Source: Nocardioides currus (lineage in GTDB: Bacteria > Actinomycetota > Actinomycetes > Propionibacteriales > Nocardioidaceae). Taken from it: 64,000 nucleotides of DNA. The notes below the pieces were generated by a model. That model had not been told where the DNA came from. It saw only the letters and a program-made list of their open reading frames with translations, and ran no database searches. Made by a program: the position numbers and the translations under genes. Below, one piece after another: positions 17,409-26,417 of the stretch (positions within the stretch are counted from its first letter, which is position 1; each line of letters opens with the position of its first letter). The stretch covers positions 124,254 to 188,253 of the forward strand of contig NZ_PYXZ01000002.1 of assembly GCF_003057875.1 (NCBI RefSeq), in the 5' to 3' direction.

Positions 17409-18912
17409 GTCCGGGCGGGTCCTGACGGGGCTCGTCCTCGCGGCGGTGTGCCTCACCGTCGCGGTCTCGTCCGGCCTGGCGTTCTTCCTCGGCGACAGCC
17501 GCACGGTGGTCGTGGCGAGCCACGACGCCGTGGTCACGCCCACCTTCGACGGGTACGTCGCCCTGCGCACCGGCCCGCTCCTGCCGGACGTGCGGCAGGC
17601 GACCGGAGGTCCGATCGGCGTCGACCTGGTGCTCGGAAAGACCCAGAGCTCGTCGGTCGAAGAGCTGTTCGCGCGCTATGCGTTCATCGCCAGTGAGCCC
17701 GACTCGCAGGTCGCCAAGGTGACCGCGGCCGTGCGCGACATGGCGGTGTCGGCGGCCCTGCGCGGTGCCGCCCTCGGCATGGTCCCGCTCGGGACCTGGT
17801 GGCTCCTCGGACCCCACCGGCGCGGCCAGCTGTTCCGCGGGGTGCGCACCCGCAAGGGCGTGGCCGCCGCGCTGGTGCTCGTCTCGGTGCCCCTGCTGCT
17901 GTGGCAGCCGTGGTCGGCGGACGAGGAGTCCCAGGAGTCGCAAGGGGAGTGGGAGCCGCTCGAGACCTTCATGGCCGGTTTCCCGATCCCGGCCGAGGCC
18001 GCGGGAATCGAGATCCGCAACAGCGCGACCACGGTGCAGACGCAGCGGCTGATCCAGAGCGCCGTGGACACCTACGAGAAGAGCACGGAGTTCTACGACC
18101 GCGCCGCCGAGGAGGCCGGTGCCCTCGAGCTGCACGAGCCGGCCGACGACGAGACGGTCGCCCTCGTCGTCAGCGACCGCCACGACAACATCGGCATGGA
18201 CCGGGTCGCGCGCGCCATCGGCGACCGCGCAGGGGCCACGGTCGTCCTGGACGCCGGCGACGACACCTCGACCGGCCAGCCGTGGGAGGCCTTCAGCCTC
18301 GACTCGCTCAACCGCGCGGTCGACGACCTCGACCGGTTCGCGGTTGCGGGCAACCACGACAACGGCCCGTTCGTCGCGGGCTACCTCGACGACCTCGGCT
18401 GGCAGATGCTCGACGGGACCGCCGTCGATGCCCCGTGGGGCGGACTGCTGATGGGCGTCGACGACCCACGCTCGAGCGGGCTGGGCAACTGGCGCGACGA
18501 GACCGGGCTGAGCTTCTCCGAGGTCGGCGAGCGGCTGGCCGACGCCGCGTGCGAGGTCGCCGACGACGGAGAGCGCATCTCGACCCTGCTGGTCCACGAC
18601 GCCAACCTCGGGGGCGAGTCACTGGCGCGTGGGTGCGTCGACCTCGTGGTCGGCGGGCACACGCACGTCCAGGCCGGACCGGAGCTCGTCGAGGGCGAGG
18701 ACGGTCGAGCGGGATACACCTTCACCAACGGCACGACGGGCGGGGCGGCGTACGCCATCGCGGTCGGCAGCAAGCCGCGCCGCGACGCCGACGTGTCGCT
18801 CGTGACCTACCGTGACGGCCACCCGGTCGGCACCCAGTGGGTGCGGCTGCGGACCAACGGCGTGTTCGTCGTCGGGGAGTACGCCGAGCTCGTGCTCGAC
18901 GACGAGAGCTGA
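17383..18912 (+). CDS. Membrane-anchored metallophosphoesterase
   Basis: 509 residues. Transmembrane helices lie near residues 12-32 and 160-180, with an extracytoplasmic stretch between, followed by a calcineurin-like domain. The metal ligands are in SDRHDN, DAGDD, GNHDN and GGHTHVQ, so the two-metal site is complete, though the first motif is DxH inside an unusual SDRHD. The substrate is unknown. The start overlaps the end of rlmB by 26 bp, implying an operon with cysS-rlmB. The last 106 bp overlap the convergent acyltransferase gene. Confidence 0.83.
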   Translation: MPLRRPGARSGRVLTGLVLAAVCLTVAVSSGLAFFLGDSRTVVVASHDAVVTPTFDGYVALRTGPLLPDVRQATGGPIGVDLVLGKTQSSSVEELFARYAFIASEPDSQVAKVTAAVRDMAVSAALRGAALGMVPLGTWWLLGPHRRGQLFRGVRTRKGVAAALVLVSVPLLLWQPWSADEESQESQGEWEPLETFMAGFPIPAEAAGIEIRNSATTVQTQRLIQSAVDTYEKSTEFYDRAAEEAGALELHEPADDETVALVVSDRHDNIGMDRVARAIGDRAGATVVLDAGDDTSTGQPWEAFSLDSLNRAVDDLDRFAVAGNHDNGPFVAGYLDDLGWQMLDGTAVDAPWGGLLMGVDDPRSSGLGNWRDETGLSFSEVGERLADAACEVADDGERISTLLVHDANLGGESLARGCVDLVVGGHTHVQAGPELVEGEDGRAGYTFTNGTTGGAAYAIAVGSKPRRDADVSLVTYRDGHPVGTQWVRLRTNGVFVVGEYAELVLDDES

Positions 18913-20003
18913 GCGCCGACCCGCGACTTCAGGCGCAGGAACGGCGTCTCGAGCCAGTAGTAGGACGCCGGCACCACGAGCGCGGTGAGGGTGGCCGCCA
19001 GCAGCTTCGCGCCGAGCGAGTCGAGGCCGACGGCCGCGTCGATGCTCACGAGGACGGGGTAGTGCCACAGGTAGAGCCCGTAGGACATCTTGCCCACCAG
19101 CACCAGGGGGCCGACCGACAGCAGCCGGGCCGCAGGGCTCCCCTCGGAGCGGACGGACGCGATCAGGGCGGTGGTGAACACCGAGACGCCGACCCAGGTG
19201 CCGAGCAGCACGGTGGTCGACGTCGGAGCGCCCACCATCACGAGCGCCACCAGCCCGACGAGCGAGACCACCCCGGCGAGCGGGGCCGACCGCGCGGTCC
19301 AGACCCGGCGACGCGGATCGCCGGTCAGGAGGACGGCCGCCAGGGTGCAGCCGGTCAGCAGCTCGGCCGCGCGGAACTGCGTGGCGTTGTTGAGCATCCC
19401 CATCTCGACGTCGGCCGCGAACACGGCGTACGCCGCGCCCGCCCACGCCAGCGCGCACGCCGCGGCGATGATCGCCGGAAGACTCGTGCGCCACCGGCGT
19501 GCGGCCGTCGTCGCGCCCACCAGGAGCACCGGCCAGAGCAGATAGAACTGCTCCTCCACCGACAGCGACCAGGTGTGGCCCAGCGTGCCCATCCCGGCGC
19601 CGAGGGCCGCGGCCCAGTTGGCGACGTAGAGGAAGCTGAAGAGCGCGCCGCGCAGCGTCCCGCCGGCGTCGACGACGAGGACGTCGCCCGCGACACACAC
19701 CGCCACGACAGCGAAGTAGGCGGGGAGCAGTCGTAGGCCGCGGCGGAGGTAGAAGCCGGAAAAGCTGAGGGAACCGCGAGCCGACACCTCACGCAGGATC
19801 AGCCCGCTGATGAGGAAGCCGCTGAGCACGAAGAACATGTCGACGCCCAGGCTGCCGCCGTCGAATCCCGGCACCCGCAGGTGGAAGCCCACCACGCTCA
19901 GCGCGGCCAGCGCACGCAGCCCGTCCAGCGCCGGCTGGTAGCCGAGCGCGACCGGTCGGCCCGGCTCATTGCCGTGGCTCGTGGGCTCGGTCGAGCGCCG
20001 CAT
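18807..20003 (-). CDS. OafA/YrhL-type membrane acyltransferase (acyltransferase family 3)
   Basis: 398 residues, about ten transmembrane helices. PALDGLRALAALSVVGFH opens the family; the His at its end and the Arg in FYLRRGLRLLPAY are the expected catalytic or acyl-binding residues, and SVEEQFYLLWP is the third family block. It transfers acyl groups to extracytoplasmic sugars or peptidoglycan-linked glycans. There is no SGNH domain at the C-terminus. The last 35 or so codons lie antisense to the metallophosphoesterase gene, so the C-terminal tail (serine-rich) may not be conserved. Confidence 0.87.
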   Translation of the reverse strand: MRRSTEPTSHGNEPGRPVALGYQPALDGLRALAALSVVGFHLRVPGFDGGSLGVDMFFVLSGFLISGLILREVSARGSLSFSGFYLRRGLRLLPAYFAVVAVCVAGDVLVVDAGGTLRGALFSFLYVANWAAALGAGMGTLGHTWSLSVEEQFYLLWPVLLVGATTAARRWRTSLPAIIAAACALAWAGAAYAVFAADVEMGMLNNATQFRAAELLTGCTLAAVLLTGDPRRRVWTARSAPLAGVVSLVGLVALVMVGAPTSTTVLLGTWVGVSVFTTALIASVRSEGSPAARLLSVGPLVLVGKMSYGLYLWHYPVLVSIDAAVGLDSLGAKLLAATLTALVVPASYYWLETPFLRLKSRVGAQLSSSSTSSAYSPTTNTPLVRSRTHWVPTGWPSR

Positions 20004-20011
20004 GTCTCCAG

Positions 20012-20017
20012 ACGCTA
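20012..20017 (-). promoter_or_regulatory. -10 element of the acyltransferase gene
   Basis: TAGCGT on the minus strand ends 8 nt before ATG 20003. Confidence 0.4.
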
Positions 20018-20077
20018 GTGGCGGGACGACCGGCGGTCATCACTGCAATTGGGCAACCCCGTGTGACGCGGCCTCGA

Positions 20078-21253
20078 TCAGAAGTAGTCGCGGATGTGGA
20101 GCTGGCGGCCGTCGAGGAGGGTGTCCAGCGCCCGGTCCTGGCCGGCGTCGCCGCTCAGCAGCCCGGCCATCCGCAGGTCGGTCGTGGAGGCCGCGCCGGC
20201 GTAGAGCAGGGCGACGCCCCGCGGGGCGAGCACCGGACCGCCGGGGCCGCCCGGGGAGACGGTCGCGAGCCCGTCGACGGGGGTCAGGGTCCAGTCGCCG
20301 TTCGTCGTCCCCAGCAGGTCGCCGGCGACCGAGAAGGTGATCTGCGTGTCGAGCGGGAGCCCGGCAAACGCGCCGGCGACGTCGTGGACGCGCAGCATGT
20401 AGGGGTGGCTCTGCACGACCGTCCAGGTGTCGAAGGGGAGCACCAGGCGCGCGGTGTCGCGACCCGAGGTGAGCAGGCGGACGTGCCCGGTGACCGTGGC
20501 GTACGACGCCGCGAGCCGCCACAGGGCCAGGGTCGCGTCACGGGTGAGGGCGACGAGGTCCTCGATCTCGAACGTGGCGGTGGTGTCGTAGCCGCGTCCG
20601 CGCTGCCACGCGGCGTAGCCGACGACCTCGCCGTCCTCCTCGGCGATGCTGACGCCGCTGAAGGACGCGAGGAAGGCGTCGGCGTCGGCGGTGAAGGACG
20701 CGCCGTCGCGTGTCAGTGGGCCGTTCTGCGCGCGCGCCCAGGTCTCGTGGACGCGACGGATCTCACCGACGTCGGCCGCCGTCGCGCGCCGCAGCGTCGT
20801 CGACGCGGGCTTGGGTACGGCGAGGAGGCGAGACGTCGGGATCTCGACGGTGTCGTAGGACGAGACCAGCTCGTAGCCGTAGCGCCGGTAGATGCCCGGC
20901 GCCGTGGGGAACAGGGTCGACACGACCTCGCCCCGCTCGCGCATCCCCTCGTCGAGGACGGCGGCGAACAGGTCGTCGAGGAGCCCGCGGCCCCGGTGCT
21001 CGGCCGCGACGGCGACGCCGGCGATGCCGTTGGTCGCCACGCGCCGGCCGTGGAACCACGAGTCGTACTCCCGCCGCACCACCTTGGCGGCGAGCACGTC
21101 GCCGTCGAAGGTGCCCCAGTCGTGGCGGCCCGGCGCGGGGTGGTCGGCCGGGACGGGCGGGACGTAGCCGGCCGGGAAGTCCCCGAACGCGTCCTGGGCC
21201 AGGGCCAGCATCTGGGGTAGGTCGGTCGCCACCAGGGGCCGGGTCTCGGTCAT
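20078..21253 (-). CDS. Eis-family GNAT N-acetyltransferase
   Basis: 391 residues. An N-terminal GNAT domain carries the acetyl-CoA motif VAAEHRGRGLLDDLF. A second GNAT-like domain with no good CoA motif follows, then a sterol-carrier-like C-terminal domain ending in RDYF. The terminal Phe, whose carboxylate serves as catalytic base in Mycobacterium Eis, is present. Eis enzymes acetylate aminoglycosides and other amines, and often act as hexamers. The physiological substrate here is unknown. ATG 21253 is chosen over an upstream ATG because TAGGGT lies 7 nt before it. Confidence 0.88.
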   Translation of the reverse strand: MTETRPLVATDLPQMLALAQDAFGDFPAGYVPPVPADHPAPGRHDWGTFDGDVLAAKVVRREYDSWFHGRRVATNGIAGVAVAAEHRGRGLLDDLFAAVLDEGMRERGEVVSTLFPTAPGIYRRYGYELVSSYDTVEIPTSRLLAVPKPASTTLRRATAADVGEIRRVHETWARAQNGPLTRDGASFTADADAFLASFSGVSIAEEDGEVVGYAAWQRGRGYDTTATFEIEDLVALTRDATLALWRLAASYATVTGHVRLLTSGRDTARLVLPFDTWTVVQSHPYMLRVHDVAGAFAGLPLDTQITFSVAGDLLGTTNGDWTLTPVDGLATVSPGGPGGPVLAPRGVALLYAGAASTTDLRMAGLLSGDAGQDRALDTLLDGRQLHIRDYF

Positions 21254-21260
21254 GGGCAAC

Positions 21261-21266
21261 ACCCTA
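21261..21266 (-). promoter_or_regulatory. -10 element of the Eis-family gene (leaderless type)
   Basis: TAGGGT on the minus strand ends 7 nt before ATG 21253. Confidence 0.45.
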
Positions 21267-21354
21267 GGGGCGTGACAACGCATCGCCGGGCCCGCGCGTC
21301 ATAGTGACGACCGGTGCATTCTCGGCCACCGACCATCGTCTCGAAGGAGCTCTC

Positions 21355-22236
21355 ATGACCAGGCCTCGCACGACCAGGTACACCCTGCTCGGCCTCATCC
21401 TCGCCCCCGTCCTCGTGCTCTGCCTCGGCACCACCGCCCTGGCCCTCACGGCATCCGCCGAGGCGGAGTCGGGTCGCTCGAGCGACCGGTCCACTGATCG
21501 GGCGGTGACGAAGGTGAAGTACCCCGGCATCGGCATCGAGGTCAAGCGCACCAGCGGCGACGAGCGCAAGCTCAAGGGCACCCCGCGCAGCTTCAAGAAG
21601 TTCATCAGGGCCCGCCTCGACGAGCTGTTCGAGGAGGCCGGCAGCAAGCCGCGCTGCGCCACCGCTCCGACCGTCGTGGTCAAGCGGTTCGACGCGCGCG
21701 GGTTCGGCGGCGGCGGCGAGGGCTCCTACGGCCCGTGCGCCGGCGGCGGCTACTCCATCATCTGGAAGAAGTCCGCCTCCGGCTGGGAGCCGATCCTCGG
21801 CACCCAGGACGTGCGCTACTGCCAGGACCTCGCCTTCCACGGCGTCACCAACTTCATCGGCGGCCCCGACTGCATCACCGAGGACGGCAAGGCGATCCGC
21901 TACCGCCTCAAGAAGACCGACACCGGCAGCCCCGAGGCCAGCGCGCGCCGGGTCTCGAGCCTGGTCAGCGGCTTCCCCGACGTGCCGACCGAAGCCCTCC
22001 TCTCGCCGGCCGCGGAGGAGCAGGTCGCGGTGCTCACCGCGAAGAAGGCGTACGTCGACGTCGACACCTGCGTCGCCGCGGGGGACTCCGACCCGCTGGC
22101 CGGGAAGCTGGGCGGCTCGCCGTTCGGCTGCTCGGTGACGGCGTACACGACGACGATGCAGCAGAAGAAGATCGGGTCCTACCTGCTGAGGATCGACGAG
22201 GACTTCCTCGTCACCGAGCTCGTCGAGCTGGCCTAG
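21355..22236 (+). CDS. Secreted protein of unknown function
   Basis: 293 residues that I do not recognise. The N-terminus is a signal peptide (RPRTTRY, a leucine-rich core, then a likely cut near TASAEA at about residue 32). The mature part is rich in Lys, Gly and Asp and has six cysteines, an even number suited to three disulfides. It has a glycine-rich turn (GFGGGGEGSYGPC). The start has a good ribosome site (GAAGGAGC) 5-11 nt upstream. It stands alone between divergent eis and a convergent DUF4032 gene, with which it overlaps by 4 bp. Confidence 0.7.
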   Translation: MTRPRTTRYTLLGLILAPVLVLCLGTTALALTASAEAESGRSSDRSTDRAVTKVKYPGIGIEVKRTSGDERKLKGTPRSFKKFIRARLDELFEEAGSKPRCATAPTVVVKRFDARGFGGGGEGSYGPCAGGGYSIIWKKSASGWEPILGTQDVRYCQDLAFHGVTNFIGGPDCITEDGKAIRYRLKKTDTGSPEASARRVSSLVSGFPDVPTEALLSPAAEEQVAVLTAKKAYVDVDTCVAAGDSDPLAGKLGGSPFGCSVTAYTTTMQQKKIGSYLLRIDEDFLVTELVELA

Positions 22237-23480
22237 GACGGGTCGGGCTCGTCGGTGTAGTCGGGCGGCGGGTCCTCGGGCGCCGTGATGAGCTCGTCGG
22301 GCTTGGAGGCGAGCACGGTGTCGATGTAGTCGCGGGCGGTGTCGAAGATGCCGACCTCGCGGCTGTATCGCTGCGACAGGTGCCAGCGGTGCACGAGGAT
22401 CTCGTGGAAGATCTCGGCGGGCTCGAGCTTGCCGCGGGCCTCGGGCGGCACCATCCGCATGATCGGCTCGTAGACCTCGGTCAGCCACCTGTTGGCGACC
22501 AGGTGGCGGTCCTCGCGGCCGAGGTCGAAGTGGGCGGTGTAGGCCGCGAGGTCGTTGAGGAGGCGCCGCGCCTGGGCGTCCTCGACGGTCATCCCCGTGA
22601 GCGACTGGAGCTCGCGACGGTGGTGGCCGAGCTCGACGACCTTCGGCTGGATCCGCATCTGGTCGCCGTCGAAGTCCGTGACGATGTCGAGCTCGTCGAC
22701 GTCGAAGCCGAGGTCGTTGAGGCGCTCGATCCGGCTCTCGATGCGCCACATCTCGCTGGCGCTGAACTCCTCCTCGCCGGTGAGCTCGGCCCACAACGCG
22801 TCGTACTGGCTGCGCAGCCGGTCGATGATGGCGTGCCCGTCGACCTCGGTGTGCACGGCGCCGCTGGCCTGGAGGTCCATCAGCTCGGCGAAGATGTTCT
22901 CGCAGCCCACGGTGATGTCGTGGTCGCGCATGCGGTCGCTGACGCCGTCGTGCAGCTCACCGGTCTCGGCGTCGACGAGGTAGGCGGAGAACCCGCCGGC
23001 GTTGCGTCGGAACAGCACGTTGGACAGCGACACGTCGCCCCAGAAGAAGCCGGCGAGGTGGAGGCGCACGAGGAGCACGACGATCGCGTCGATCAGGCTC
23101 GGCAGGTTGTCGGAGGTCATGCCGTGCGCGAAGAGGCTGCGGTAGGGCAGCGAGAAGCGCAGGTGCTCGGTGATGAGCGTGGCCGGGAGCTCCTCGCCGC
23201 GTGCGTCGACTCGGCCGGTGACGACGCCCTGTGCGACGACCGAGGGGAGCCCCTCGCGCTGGAGGTCGCGGAGCAGACGGTACTCCCGGAAGGCGATGGA
23301 CTCCTGCGTCTCCTTCACTGCGTAGGTCCGCTCGCCGAGCCGGACGATGCGCACGATGTGGCGCGAGAGCCCGCGAGGCAGCGGGACGACGACGTCGTCC
23401 GACCACTCCTCGAGCGGGGTCGACCACGGCAGGGTGATGATCGCCGGGTCGGGCCGGTTCGCGACGATGCGCAGCGCCAT
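22233..23480 (-). CDS. DUF4032 domain-containing protein (kinase-like fold)
   Basis: 415 residues. The first 190 resemble a bacterial lipopolysaccharide-kinase-like fold: AVKET (Lys of the ATP site), FREYRLLRDL (helix C), and GFFWGDVSLSNVLF, an HxD-N-like catalytic loop in which W-G-D-V-x-x-x-N keeps Asp and Asn. YLVDAETGE follows where the DFG loop would be. The rest is DUF4032, typical of actinobacteria. It may be a kinase of unknown target. ATG 23480 has TAGGTT 7 nt upstream. Confidence 0.75.
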   Translation of the reverse strand: MALRIVANRPDPAIITLPWSTPLEEWSDDVVVPLPRGLSRHIVRIVRLGERTYAVKETQESIAFREYRLLRDLQREGLPSVVAQGVVTGRVDARGEELPATLITEHLRFSLPYRSLFAHGMTSDNLPSLIDAIVVLLVRLHLAGFFWGDVSLSNVLFRRNAGGFSAYLVDAETGELHDGVSDRMRDHDITVGCENIFAELMDLQASGAVHTEVDGHAIIDRLRSQYDALWAELTGEEEFSASEMWRIESRIERLNDLGFDVDELDIVTDFDGDQMRIQPKVVELGHHRRELQSLTGMTVEDAQARRLLNDLAAYTAHFDLGREDRHLVANRWLTEVYEPIMRMVPPEARGKLEPAEIFHEILVHRWHLSQRYSREVGIFDTARDYIDTVLASKPDELITAPEDPPPDYTDEPDPS

Positions 23481-23487
23481 GGGGGGC

Positions 23488-23493
23488 AACCTA
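23488..23493 (-). promoter_or_regulatory. -10 element of the DUF4032 gene (leaderless type)
   Basis: TAGGTT on the minus strand ends 7 nt before ATG 23480. Confidence 0.4.
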
Positions 23494-23506
23494 CTCCCGA
23501 TCGACG

Positions 23507-23524
23507 CTGCTCGTCCGCGAGCAG
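23507..23524. promoter_or_regulatory. Inverted repeat between the DUF4032 gene and the ABC importer
   Basis: CTGCTCG and CGAGCAG are separated by 4 nt. The site lies between divergent promoters, so it is more likely an operator than a terminator. No regulator gene is adjacent. Confidence 0.4.
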
Positions 23525-23639
23525 ATTCTGGGGGTTTGCGTGACGGCCATCGCGCGTTTCCCTGGTGCCGCACTAGTGTCCCTACTCTCAGCGCGGCCCG
23601 CCGCCCGACGGGTCGACACCGTGTCGGAAGGTTCCATCC

Positions 23640-24767
23640 ATGAAGCATGTACGTGTCCTGGCGACGATCGCCAGCGCTGCCACCGTGTTGGCGCTGGCCT
23701 CCTGCGCCGCCCCGGAGAAGGACTCGGGGAGCGAGTCGAGCGACGGTGGCGTCGCGGCCGCCGAGGCCACGAGCGTCGCCGACTTCGGCAGCATGGACGA
23801 CCTCGTCACGGCGGCCCAGGACGAGGGCGAGCTCAACGTGATCGCGCTGCCGCCCGACTGGGCCAACTACGGCGAGATCATCAGCACCTTCGAGGACAAG
23901 TACGACATCAAGGTCAACTCCGACCAGCCGGACGCCGCCTCGCAGGACGAGATCAACGCCGCCGACACCCTCGCCGGCACCGACCGCGCCCCCGACGTCT
24001 TCGACCTCGGACAGTCCGTCGCACTGGCCAACACCGACATGTTCGCGCCCTACAAGGTCGAGACCTTCGACGACATCCCCGACGAGTTCAAGGACGCCGA
24101 CGGCACCTGGGTCAACGACTACGGCGGCTACATGTCGATCGGCTACGACTCATCCAAGGTCCCCGACGTGACGTCGCTCGAGGACCTGCTCGGTCCCGAC
24201 TTCAAGGGCAAGGTCGCCCTGAACGGCGACCCGACGCAGGCCGGTGCCGCGTTCAGCGGCGTGATGATGGCCGCCATCGCCAACGGCGGCTCCGCCGACG
24301 ACATCGCGCCCGGCGTCGACTTCTTCGGCGAGCTGAAGAAGGCGGGCAACTTCCTGCCCGTCGACCCCGACTCGGCCACCATCGAGAGCGGCCAGACGCC
24401 GGTCGTCATCGACTGGGACTACCTCGGTGCCGCCGCCGCGAAGAACGTCCCGACGTGGAAGACCGTGGTGCCGTCCGAGGCCGTCGTGGCCGGCTACTAC
24501 TTCCAGGCGATCAACGCCGACGCGCCCCACCCGGCCGCCGCGCGCCTGTGGCAGGAGTTCCTCTACAGCGACGAGGGCCAGAACCTGTGGCTCGCCGGCG
24601 GTGCCCGACCCGTGCGCGGCGACGCCATGGCCGAGGACGGCACCATCGACGCCGACCTGTGGGGCGCCCTGCCCGAGGTCGGCGGCGACCCGGTGATCCC
24701 GACCAACGAGCAGACGGAGAAGGCCGGCACCGTGCTCGCCGACACCTGGTCCAAGGTCATCAGCTGA
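23640..24767 (+). CDS. ABC transporter extracellular substrate-binding lipoprotein (family 1)
   Basis: 375 residues. A lipoprotein signal ends in the lipobox LASC (Cys about residue 21), followed by a Ser/Gly/Asp-rich linker and a periplasmic-binding-protein type II fold. TPVVIDWDYLGA and the C-terminal QNLWLAGGARPVR resemble binders for polyamines, ferric iron or phosphonates (POPT group). The substrate cannot be fixed from sequence: no tyrosine ferric-site pair is evident. It is followed by two permeases and an ATPase with 1-bp or overlapping junctions, so the importer is complete and one operon. Confidence 0.87.
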   Translation: MKHVRVLATIASAATVLALASCAAPEKDSGSESSDGGVAAAEATSVADFGSMDDLVTAAQDEGELNVIALPPDWANYGEIISTFEDKYDIKVNSDQPDAASQDEINAADTLAGTDRAPDVFDLGQSVALANTDMFAPYKVETFDDIPDEFKDADGTWVNDYGGYMSIGYDSSKVPDVTSLEDLLGPDFKGKVALNGDPTQAGAAFSGVMMAAIANGGSADDIAPGVDFFGELKKAGNFLPVDPDSATIESGQTPVVIDWDYLGAAAAKNVPTWKTVVPSEAVVAGYYFQAINADAPHPAAARLWQEFLYSDEGQNLWLAGGARPVRGDAMAEDGTIDADLWGALPEVGGDPVIPTNEQTEKAGTVLADTWSKVIS

Positions 24768-24768
24768 C

Positions 24769-25647
24769 GTGAGCTCGACTCACGCAAGCGGGGGTCGTCG
24801 CCTGGCGGCGGCGGCCCCTGCGCTGGGGCTGGTGCCCTTCCTGCTGTTCATCGGCATCTTCCTCGTCGTGCCGACCGTCACCGTCGTCGCGACCTCGTTC
24901 CAGGGCGCCGACGGGGGCCTCACGCTCGACAACATCCGCGCGCTGGGCTCGGAGGCCGCCCTCACCACGCTGTGGCACAGCATCATCCTCGCCGGGAGCA
25001 CCGCGATCATCGGTGGCGCGCTCGGGGCGCTCCTCGCGTGGCTGGTCGTCAGCGCCGGGCCCACCAGTCGGCTGCGTCGTGTCACGCTCGCCGTTAGCGG
25101 CGTCCTGGCGCAGTTCGGCGGCGTGCCGCTGGCCTTCGCGTTCATCGCCACCCTCGGGTTCTCGGGCGTGCTGACCGAGGCGCTGCGCTCGTGGCCGGGT
25201 GTCGACATCTGGGGCGGCGGGTGGCTGTTCGGGCTCAAGGGCCTGATCGTCGTCTACTGCTACTTCCAGATCCCCCTCATGGTGCTGGTCTTCGTGCCGG
25301 CCCTCGACGGCCTGCGGGTCCAGTGGCGCGAGGCGGCGGTCAACCTCGGGGCGTCGAGGTGGCAGTACTGGCGCCACGTCGCCGTACCCCTCCTCACCCC
25401 GGCCTTCCTCGGCTCGGTCCTGCTGCTGTTCGCCAACGCGTTCGCGGCCTACGCCACGGCCGCCGTGCTGGTCAGCCAGGGCAACCCGATCACGCCGCTG
25501 CTGATCCGCTCGGCCCTCACCAGCGAGGTCCTGCTCGGCCAGGCCAACCTCGGCTTCGCGCTCGCGCTCGAGATGATCGTGGTCGTCGCGGTTGTGATGA
25601 CGCTCTACGCGCTGCTGCTGCGGCGCACGAGCAGGTGGATGAGATGA
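24769..25647 (+). CDS. ABC transporter permease 1
   Basis: 292 residues, about six transmembrane helices. The binding-protein-dependent EAA loop is visible as REAAVNLGASRWQYWRHVAVP, which docks the ATPase. The GTG start lies 1 bp after the binding-protein stop. The 3' end overlaps permease 2 in ATGA. It forms a heterodimeric channel with the next gene product. Confidence 0.88.
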   Translation: MSSTHASGGRRLAAAAPALGLVPFLLFIGIFLVVPTVTVVATSFQGADGGLTLDNIRALGSEAALTTLWHSIILAGSTAIIGGALGALLAWLVVSAGPTSRLRRVTLAVSGVLAQFGGVPLAFAFIATLGFSGVLTEALRSWPGVDIWGGGWLFGLKGLIVVYCYFQIPLMVLVFVPALDGLRVQWREAAVNLGASRWQYWRHVAVPLLTPAFLGSVLLLFANAFAAYATAAVLVSQGNPITPLLIRSALTSEVLLGQANLGFALALEMIVVVAVVMTLYALLLRRTSRWMR

Positions 25648-26417
25648 GCCTCCCGGCCCGCATCGGTCGCGGGATCGCCCTGACCCTGTTCGCGATCTAC
25701 TTCGCGCTGCCCCTGCTGTCGATGCTCGACTTCAGCACGCGTGCCAAGGGTGGTGCCGAGGGTCGCACCGGCGAGGCCTGGGCCAACCTGTTCCAGGACG
25801 AGGACCTGCGCAACGCGATCATCATGTCGCTGCTGCTCGCGCTGTTCACGGCCGTCGCCATGGTCGTGCTGCTGGTGCCGACGATGATCTGGGTGCGCCT
25901 GCGGGTGCCGGGGGCCACGCGCGTCATCGAGTTCCTGTGCCTGCTGCCGCTGACGATCCCGGCCATCGTGATCGTGGTGGGCATCGCCAACGTCTACTCG
26001 TGGGTGACCTACCTGCTCGGCGACTCGGCCCTGACGCTCACCTTCGCGTACGTCGTGCTGGTGCTGCCCTACGCCTACCGCTCGATCGACACGGCGCTGT
26101 CCGCGATCGACGTGCGCACGCTCGCCGAGGCCGCCCGCTCGCTGGGTGCCGGCTGGACGCGGGTGATCGTCACCGTCGTCCTGCCCAACATCGCGCAGGG
26201 CGTTCTCGGGGCCGCCTTCGTCGCGGTCGCGCTGGTGCTCGGGGAGTACGTCTTCGCCTCCCTGCTGCACTTCGACACGCTGCCGGTCGAGATCGCGCTG
26301 CTCGGCAAGAGCGACGCCAGCACGTCCGTCGCGGCGTCGCTCGCCTCGCTGGTCTTCGTCTCGGTGCTGCTCATCGGACTGTCCTTCCTCCACCGCAACC
26401 GTCGGAGCTCGTCATGA
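25644..26417 (+). CDS. ABC transporter permease 2
   Basis: 257 residues, about six transmembrane helices, with the EAA loop LAEAARSLGAGWTRVIVTV. ATG 25644 overlaps the stop of permease 1, and its own stop overlaps the ATPase start. Two separate permeases, rather than one fused or homodimeric one, match PotBC-type importers. Confidence 0.88.
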   Translation: MSLPARIGRGIALTLFAIYFALPLLSMLDFSTRAKGGAEGRTGEAWANLFQDEDLRNAIIMSLLLALFTAVAMVVLLVPTMIWVRLRVPGATRVIEFLCLLPLTIPAIVIVVGIANVYSWVTYLLGDSALTLTFAYVVLVLPYAYRSIDTALSAIDVRTLAEAARSLGAGWTRVIVTVVLPNIAQGVLGAAFVAVALVLGEYVFASLLHFDTLPVEIALLGKSDASTSVAASLASLVFVSVLLIGLSFLHRNRRSSS

